This document shows, in pieces, positions 22,958 through 26,292 of a DNA stretch of 26,292 bases. Under the pieces are notes generated by a model that ran no database searches, had not been told where the DNA came from, and worked only from the letters and a program-made list of their open reading frames with translations. This DNA comes from Peptococcaceae bacterium (GTDB lineage Bacteria > Bacillota > Peptococcia > Peptococcales > Peptococcaceae): contig CAAEKP010000055.1 of NCBI GenBank assembly GCA_900756555.1, positions 1 through 26,292 of the forward strand. Reading direction: 5' to 3'. The first letter of the stretch is position 1. Each line of letters starts with the position of its first letter. A program made the translations under genes and the position numbers.

Positions 22958-24513
22958 TACGAAAATTGCAGCAGGCAGATACAAACCAGGTGATGCAGAT
23001 CTGGCTAAATGGAAATATGGAGGCGCATCCTTTTGTGGCACAGGAATACTGGCAATCGAATTATGACATGGTGCAGGAGCAGTTGTTGCAGGCAGAGGTT
23101 TTTGTGCTGGAGGCAGACGGTGTGGTTCAGGGTTTTATTGGTCTGGTGGAGGGTTATATTGCCGGGATTTTTGTGGCTGGGCAGTATCGCTCCATGGGCG
23201 TGGGCAGGCAGCTGCTGGACTATGCCAAACAGCGATATAACAGGCTTACGCTGAGCGTGTATCAGCAGAACGAGCGGGCGATTGCCTTTTATCGCCGGGA
23301 AGGTTTTGCTGTGAGCGCGGAGGGCATGGATGAAGAAACAGGCAGCGCAGAATATACCATGACGTGGAGAGCACAGCAGGACAATGCCATTCAGGCGGTT
23401 TATATTCATATTCCTTTTTGCTTGAAGAAATGCAATTACTGTGATTTTCTGAGCTTTGCCCAGCCCGCACAGATGGCGGCTTATGTGCAGGCGCTGACGA
23501 CGGAGATGGCGCTGAGTGCAGCGCAGTATACAGTGCGGGCCAAAACAATTTTTATCGGTGGGGGCACGCCAAGCTGCCTGCCGGAGCCATTGCTGGAACA
23601 GGTATTGCAGGCGGTGCAGCAATATTTTGTGACCGGCGATTTGCAGGAGTACACCGTGGAGGCCAATCCGGGCACGCTGACAGAAGAAAAACTGCGGCTG
23701 ATGAAGCAGTACGGCGTGAATCGGCTGTCCTTTGGAGTGCAGAGCGACAATGCCCGGCAGTTGCAGATGCTGGGGCGCATCCACACCTTTGCGCAGGCGC
23801 AGGAGGCGGTGCAGATGGCGCGTAATGCGGGATTTACCAATATTAATCTGGATTTCATGTACGGCTTGCCGGGGCAGACACTGGCGCAGTGGCGGCACAC
23901 CTTAGAGGCGGCCATGGCCTTGCAGCCGCAGCACTTGTCGCTGTATCAGCTCAAGATTGAAGAAGGCACGCAGATGGCGCAGTGGCTGGAGCAGGGCAAG
24001 ATTGAGGAATTTGACGACGAACTGGCCTTGCAGATGTATCGCACCTCACAGCAGATGCTGGCAGAGGCGGGCTATGAGCAGTATGAAATCTCCAACTATG
24101 CGCAGCCGGGCTACAGCAGCGCCCACAATCAGGTGTACTGGCGCACCGACAATTATCTGGCAGTGGGGCTGGGCGCGTGCAGTTGGGTGCGGCCTTTGCG
24201 CTGGAACAACAGCTTCGCCATGGCCGATTATCTGGCGCAGGTGCAGGCGGGCAGGCTGCCGCAGCAGGAGCCGGAACATCTGACAGAGCAGGAGCAGATG
24301 GAGGAAACGGTGTTCATGGCACTGCGCATGAATCAGGGCTTGCGCAAGGCTACCTTCCAGCAGCGGTTTGGTCAGCCCATAGAGGCCGTCTTTGCCGATG
24401 CCTTGCAGCGCTGCCAAGCACAGGGCTGGCTGGAAGAGGCTGACGGATACCTGCGGCTGACGGAGGAAGGGCGCGTGGTGGGCAATGTGGTGTTTTTAGA
24501 GTTTATTCAATAA
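22954..24513 (+). CDS. hemW: GNAT acetyltransferase - HemW-like radical SAM fusion
   Basis: The product is 519 aa with two domains in one frame. Residues 1-140 are a GNAT acetyltransferase, with the acetyl-CoA loop QYRSMGVGRQLL at 77-88 and NERAIAFYRREGF at 106-118. Residues 148-519 are a HemW-type radical SAM protein: VYIHIPFCLKKCNYCDF, with the CxxxCxxC iron-sulfur cysteines at 156, 160 and 163; IGGGTPSCLP; EANPGT; RLSFGVQS; FMYGLPGQ; and the C-terminal HemW block. The HemW part is about 372 aa, full length. HemW proteins bind heme and are not true coproporphyrinogen oxidases. No start codon lies between the domains, so this is a real fusion and not adjacent genes. AGGAGG precedes ATG 22954, which overlaps the regulator stop. 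The gene ends 11 bases into the opposing flavin-reductase gene. Confidence 0.9.
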   Translation: MIRKLQQADTNQVMQIWLNGNMEAHPFVAQEYWQSNYDMVQEQLLQAEVFVLEADGVVQGFIGLVEGYIAGIFVAGQYRSMGVGRQLLDYAKQRYNRLTLSVYQQNERAIAFYRREGFAVSAEGMDEETGSAEYTMTWRAQQDNAIQAVYIHIPFCLKKCNYCDFLSFAQPAQMAAYVQALTTEMALSAAQYTVRAKTIFIGGGTPSCLPEPLLEQVLQAVQQYFVTGDLQEYTVEANPGTLTEEKLRLMKQYGVNRLSFGVQSDNARQLQMLGRIHTFAQAQEAVQMARNAGFTNINLDFMYGLPGQTLAQWRHTLEAAMALQPQHLSLYQLKIEEGTQMAQWLEQGKIEEFDDELALQMYRTSQQMLAEAGYEQYEISNYAQPGYSSAHNQVYWRTDNYLAVGLGACSWVRPLRWNNSFAMADYLAQVQAGRLPQQEPEHLTEQEQMEETVFMALRMNQGLRKATFQQRFGQPIEAVFADALQRCQAQGWLEEADGYLRLTEEGRVVGNVVFLEFIQ

Positions 24514-25039
24514 GATACGCAGCCACAATCTCGCCATAATAGGCTGTGTGATAATCTTTATTTGCACTGTGGAAGCTGCTGTCTACATTTTGCGGGTAGA
24601 ATTTGCGTTTATTTTCTTCTGTGATTGCCTGCGGGTCCTGGGCTTGTTTGTAGATAACCCTGCATTCCAGAGTAAGCGGCAGTTCACGGATCGCGGGAAC
24701 AGAAATAACTTCCGGCGCTTCTAAGGTCAGGCCGGCTGCGTCAAGTTTATTGCCGTCGCGTCCGGTTTTGGTGCCACAGATTCCCAGAATCTTTTTGTCA
24801 AAGCTGCCGTAAGGAATATTGATGGTAAACTCAGGATTTTGCTCCAACAATTCGCGGGTGAAACGATTTTCCCGCACGAATACGGTAAAGACAGGTTTTG
24901 CCCAGTCTATCCCCAGCGTCCCCCAGGAGACAGTCATGGTGTTGACCTGCTCTCCCGCTTTGGTGGTTAAAAGAACGCCACGCTGCAAGGCACTCATGAT
25001 TTCGTTTGCATAATCCCAGACTTGAATGTGTTTTTTCAT
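24503..25039 (-). CDS. Flavin reductase-like, FMN-binding split-barrel protein
   Basis: The product is 178 aa with the flavin reductase/DIM6-NTAB fold: GVLLTTKAGEQVNTMTVSWGTLGIDWAKPVFTVFV near the N-terminus (FMN phosphate contacts), then RENRFTRELLEQNPEFTINIPYG, GTKTGRDGNKLDAAGLT and LPLTLECRVIYKQ. Such proteins bind FMN and reduce flavin or small substrates with NAD(P)H. ATG at 25039 has AAGGAG about 10 bases upstream. It is divergent from hxlR-2 through a shared promoter/operator, which predicts redox- or electrophile-responsive control. Its last codons overlap the end of the convergent GNAT-HemW gene by 11 bases, so no terminator fits between them. The natural substrate cannot be inferred. 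Confidence 0.88.
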   Translation of the reverse strand: MKKHIQVWDYANEIMSALQRGVLLTTKAGEQVNTMTVSWGTLGIDWAKPVFTVFVRENRFTRELLEQNPEFTINIPYGSFDKKILGICGTKTGRDGNKLDAAGLTLEAPEVISVPAIRELPLTLECRVIYKQAQDPQAITEENKRKFYPQNVDSSFHSANKDYHTAYYGEIVAAYLIE

Positions 25040-25052
25040 AATAATACGCTCC

Positions 25053-25081
25053 TTGTGTTGTGAATGCCTTTATGATAGACT
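25053..25081 (+). promoter_or_regulatory. Promoter of hxlR-2
   Basis: TTGTGT and TAGACT are separated by 17 bases. It is a weaker match than in module 1, but it stands at the same distance (17 bases) from the operator. Confidence 0.5.
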
Positions 25082-25100
25082 GGTAGCTGTATTTTGGCAA
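25072..25100 (-). promoter_or_regulatory. Promoter of the flavin reductase-like gene
   Basis: On the minus strand, TTGCCA and TATCAT are separated by 17 bases. The -35 overlaps the first three bases of the operator, exactly as in module 1. Confidence 0.7.
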
Positions 25101-25128
25101 GTACGCACTAAAATAATAGATACTATCA
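25098..25128. promoter_or_regulatory. HxlR operator candidate, module 2
   Basis: The block reads CAAGTACGCACT, ten variable bases, then ATACTATCA. The two fixed blocks differ from module 1 at one position, while the ten-base spacer is diverged, as expected for selected half-sites. Confidence 0.7.
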
Positions 25129-25144
25129 AAAAGGAGAGCATAAA

Positions 25145-25486
25145 GTGGAACAGGAAGTCAATATTACGCCCTTTGCCTATGCCTTGTCGCTGGTTGATGG
25201 CAAATGGAAAATGCACATTTTATTTTGGCTGTGGAAGAAAGAGGTGCTTCGCTATAGTGAGTTGAAACGGGCGCTGGGTAAAGTAACGCATAAAATGCTC
25301 AGCACACAGTTGAAGGAATTAGAGGCAGATGGTCTGATTATTCGCCGTGAGTATCCGCAGGTTCCTCCTAAAGTGGAGTATTCCCTGTCTGAACGCGGAT
25401 TGTCACTGATGCCTGTTTTGCAATCTCTTTGCGAATGGGGCACAGCACACATCCATGACGAAGCAGCAGCTCCGACACGTATGTAG
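25145..25486 (+). CDS. HxlR-family transcriptional regulator (copy 2)
   Basis: The product is a 113-aa winged helix-turn-helix paralogous to the regulator at 22580: SLVDGKWKMHILFWL, RYSELKRALGKVTHKMLSTQLKELEADGLI, YPQVPPKVEYSLSERG. The start is GTG 25145, with AAGGAG 8 bases upstream. The start codon lies 17 bases after the operator in both modules. Compared with copy 1, the N-terminus is shorter and carries no Cys, and the family Cys-Pro is again Thr-Pro. The only Cys is in the C-terminal dimer helix (SLCEWG), which copy 1 also has (AMCTWG). The two copies may therefore differ in signal sensing while sharing DNA specificity. No clear terminator follows. Confidence 0.92.
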   Translation: MEQEVNITPFAYALSLVDGKWKMHILFWLWKKEVLRYSELKRALGKVTHKMLSTQLKELEADGLIIRREYPQVPPKVEYSLSERGLSLMPVLQSLCEWGTAHIHDEAAAPTRM

Positions 25487-25518
25487 TGTAGATTACGGAA
25501 ACAAAGGATTCACCTTTC

Positions 25519-25599
25519 ATGAAGGCATCTCCATTCTACGGTAGGGGAGGCTATCAGCCTCCCGCAGCGATACTGCCGATTATGACAATATTTCTGTGA
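25519..25599 (+). CDS. Possible 26-aa peptide, Gly/Tyr-rich head and hydrophobic tail
   Basis: ATG 25519 has AAAGGA 10 bases upstream (within a small AAAGG/CCTTT stem) and reads KASPFYGRGGYQPPAA followed by a hydrophobic ILPIMTIFL. No family is recognised. The frame runs through an 8-bp perfect hairpin, so the stretch may instead be RNA structure. A 68-aa frame on the other strand competes for the same bases. Confidence 0.25.
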   Translation: MKASPFYGRGGYQPPAAILPIMTIFL

Positions 25600-25695
25600 T
25601 AACAATATAGTTGTGGATATGTTGTTGGGCGGTGTGACCATGCCCGATGCTTTTCTGGTCGGGTAAGCCGCCGTTGGCGTTTGCGCCAATATTTT
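25541..25695 (+). ncRNA. Candidate structured RNA (chain of hairpins)
   Basis: Three structures follow one another: GGGAGGCT/AGCCTCCC with a 3-base loop (25545-25563); GGCGG/CCGCC (25628-25632, 25668-25672) enclosing CCCGA/TCGGG (25643-25663); and TTGGCG/CGCCAA with a 4-base loop followed by TATTTT (25674-25695), which is terminator-like. No known RNA class is recognised and no strong promoter is seen, so this is tentative. Confidence 0.3.
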
Positions 25696-25699
25696 AGCG

Positions 25700-25725
25700 T
25701 ATACATGGCGAATCATTGTTTCCTG
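25700..25725. repeat. Imperfect flanking repeat A of the toxin module
   Basis: TATACATGGCGAATCATTGT plus TTCCTG resembles repeat B at 26085-26108, with a 2-base gap and a few mismatches. The two copies enclose the complete toxin-antitoxin module. Confidence 0.5.
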
Positions 25726-25753
25726 AAGCTAGCATCCTATTTACAGAATTTTA

Positions 25754-25762
25754 TGATATAAT
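25754..25762 (+). promoter_or_regulatory. Extended -10 promoter of the toxin mRNA
   Basis: TGATATAAT is an extended -10 with a perfect TATAAT and no clear -35. The predicted start near 25769 gives a toxin mRNA of about 200 bases ending at the shared terminator. Confidence 0.65.
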
Positions 25763-25768
25763 GACAAT

Positions 25769-25791
25769 GTTGCTGCTCCCAATCTGGCAAC
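25769..25791 (+). other. 5' hairpin of the toxin mRNA
   Basis: GTTGC and GCAAC pair at the predicted 5' end, just before the ribosome site AAAGGGGG. CTCCC in the loop could also cover GGGGG. Par-type toxin mRNAs use such 5' structures to limit early translation. Confidence 0.4.
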
Positions 25792-25801
25792 GGAAAGGGG
25801 G

Positions 25802-25829
25802 TCTATACATTGGAACTCCTCACAGTTTT
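25802..25829 (+). repeat. Direct repeat DRa, covering the toxin start codon
   Basis: The core TGGAACTCCTCACA (25811-25824) spans codons 1-5. It matches DRb at 25983-25997 except for one extra A, and similarity extends to the preceding TCTAxACA. GGAAC/GTTTT can close a small stem that shows TCCTCACA as its loop. Confidence 0.7.
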
Positions 25830-25902
25830 ATTTGTTACTGTCGTGGCAAATGTAATTAGTCAATTACTTTGCAAATGGTTAGACGGTAAGAAGAAGCAGT
25901 AG
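25810..25902 (+). CDS. Fst-like type I toxin peptide, 30 aa
   Basis: TTG 25810 is preceded at 8 bases by AAAGGGGG (25794-25801) and begins a 30-codon frame ending at TAG 25900. The peptide starts MELLTVLFVTVVANVISQLL, a single membrane helix, followed by CKWLDG and a KKKQ tail. A short hydrophobic helix, then a Trp-Leu-Asp-like polar turn and a charged end, is the layout of Fst/Ldr-type toxins (Fst is 33 aa). Such peptides act at the inner face of the membrane. The family assignment rests on this layout and on the gene context: extended -10 promoter, convergent antisense RNA, shared terminator, and repeats at the start codon. Sequence identity to Fst itself is low. The peptide is below the size most gene finders report. 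Confidence 0.7.
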   Translation: MELLTVLFVTVVANVISQLLCKWLDGKKKQ

Positions 25903-25936
25903 CTAGCCTAGTCGCGCAGACTATAAAAGCAAAAAG

Positions 25937-25968
25937 AAAACCCCAGTAGTGGCATCTACTGGGGTTTT
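25937..25968. terminator. Shared bidirectional terminator of toxin mRNA and antisense RNA
   Basis: Perfect 13-base arms AAAACCCCAGTAG and CTACTGGGGTTTT with a 6-base loop and T-rich exits on both strands. Both RNAs carry this hairpin, so their terminator loops are complementary to each other. Confidence 0.92.
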
Positions 25969-25974
25969 CGCTTG

Positions 25975-26003
25975 TCTAAACATGGAACATCCTCACAATG
26001 TTC
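25975..26003 (+). repeat. Direct repeat DRb, template of the antisense recognition loop
   Basis: TGGAACATCCTCACA (25983-25997) repeats DRa with one inserted base. It lies within the inverted repeat GAACAT/ATGTTC (25985-26003). Confidence 0.7.
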
Positions 26004-26017
26004 TCTTGCCTAGTCCT

Positions 26018-26046
26018 ATTATAGCATACGTAAAATAGCCCTGCAA
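26018..26046 (-). promoter_or_regulatory. Strong promoter of the antisense RNA
   Basis: On the minus strand, TTGCAG and a perfect TATAAT are separated by exactly 17 bases, with an extended TG. It is stronger than the toxin promoter, as expected for a labile antitoxin RNA. Confidence 0.8.
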
Positions 26047-26292
26047 TATGTTATCTCTTGTTTTTTTATTGTCGCTTTATCACATATACGGTGAATCATA
26101 GTTGCCTGCTCTGGTTCATAGTTATGCTGTGGAACTACACTTTGCCGATTCCTCAGTTCATTGGACATTCGCTTGCTTGTCTATCTCGCATAGGACCGAG
26201 TTTATGCTGTGGATTTATTGTTGCGTAATTGCAGAAAAATAGAAATACCCCGAAGGTCTGTTGTCTTTGCCAAAATTCCGACTTAGAGCGAA
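26047..26292. other. Gene-free right end, with repeat B and a 12-bp direct repeat
   Basis: I see no gene here. Repeat B of the toxin module lies at 26085-26108. The 12 bases TTATGCTGTGGA occur twice (26122-26133 and 26202-26213). The last 50 bases begin with ATACCCCGAA, which recalls the cassette hairpin, but no pairing arm follows. Confidence 0.5.

Larger units (their letters stand above)
25932..26011 (-). ncRNA. Antisense RNA (antitoxin) of the Fst-like module
   Basis: Predicted from a near-consensus minus-strand promoter (26018-26046) to the shared terminator, giving about 80 bases; RNA II of pAD1 is about 65. Near its 5' end, GAACAT/ATGTTC forms a stem with a seven-base loop TGTGAGG. This loop is complementary to CCTCACA over toxin codons 3-5. 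With the stem opened, pairing extends to 14 bases (TGTGAGGA, one bulged T, GTTCCA against TGGAACTCCTCACA). It also overlaps the toxin mRNA fully at the terminator. It should block toxin translation by covering the initiation region. It has no coding capacity. Confidence 0.65.

Noticed and set aside
25510..25716. 68-aa minus-strand frame beginning MIRHVYAKILAQ
   Set aside because: It has no convincing ribosome site and runs through three perfect hairpins, so RNA structure explains the bases better. Its start region is, however, part of flanking repeat A.
26237..26292. Third copy of the cassette hairpin (ATACCCCGAA)
   Set aside because: Only the first ten bases resemble the repeat; no TCGGGGT arm follows.
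1..26292. CRISPR arrays, rRNA, tRNA genes, insertion sequences or prophage genes
   Set aside because: None were seen: no regularly spaced repeats, no cloverleaf with TTCGAATC-type T arm, and no transposase or phage proteins.

Overview
The window looks chromosomal and comes from a Bacillota (Firmicutes) bacterium. Most genes have strong AGGAGG-type ribosome sites, there is a SigH-like sigma factor and a CwlD-type spore-cortex amidase, and one surface protein carries SpaA/Cna-B domains. Several gene types would fit a Negativicute (Acidaminococcaceae-like) anaerobe, but that placement is an impression from gene content and not proven by the sequence.

Layout. 1-188: tail of a Sel1-repeat protein. 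462-2038: cysK and a sigH-like gene as a tight pair. 2215-2601: remnant of a DASS/SLC13 anion transporter. 2790-4472: YdcF-like envelope protein and EamA permease. 4725-9601: one very large secreted adhesin-like protein split into two frames at an A6 run. 9837-11201: citrate synthase, convergent with queF (11282-11779, minus). 11945-12436: unknown protein. 12708-17365: three-gene cassette of a secreted glycosidase-like lipoprotein, a membrane HEAT-repeat protein and a processive GT2 glycosyltransferase. I read it as a synthase-dependent polysaccharide system. A nearly identical 41-bp hairpin sits at each end of it. 17466-18191 (minus): CwlD-like amidase. 18383-21386: alkaline phosphatase, YibE/F membrane protein and a small zinc-ribbon membrane protein, behind a phased array of Pho-box-like TTTACA repeats. 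21556-25486: two divergent oxidoreductase/HxlR-regulator modules that share an operator and promoter geometry to the base. Between them lies a GNAT-HemW fusion.

25487-26292 has no large gene but is dense in signals. The main one is a compact type I toxin-antitoxin candidate built like the par/Fst locus of plasmid pAD1. It has a 30-aa membrane peptide (25810-25902), a convergent antisense RNA of about 80 nt with a near-consensus promoter (26018-26046), a shared bidirectional terminator (25937-25968), and direct repeats at the toxin start and in the antisense RNA that let the two RNAs pair. Upstream is a series of hairpins that may be a structured RNA, and imperfect repeats flank the toxin module. 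I consider this locus the most likely undescribed system here, followed by the polysaccharide cassette and the duplicated HxlR modules.
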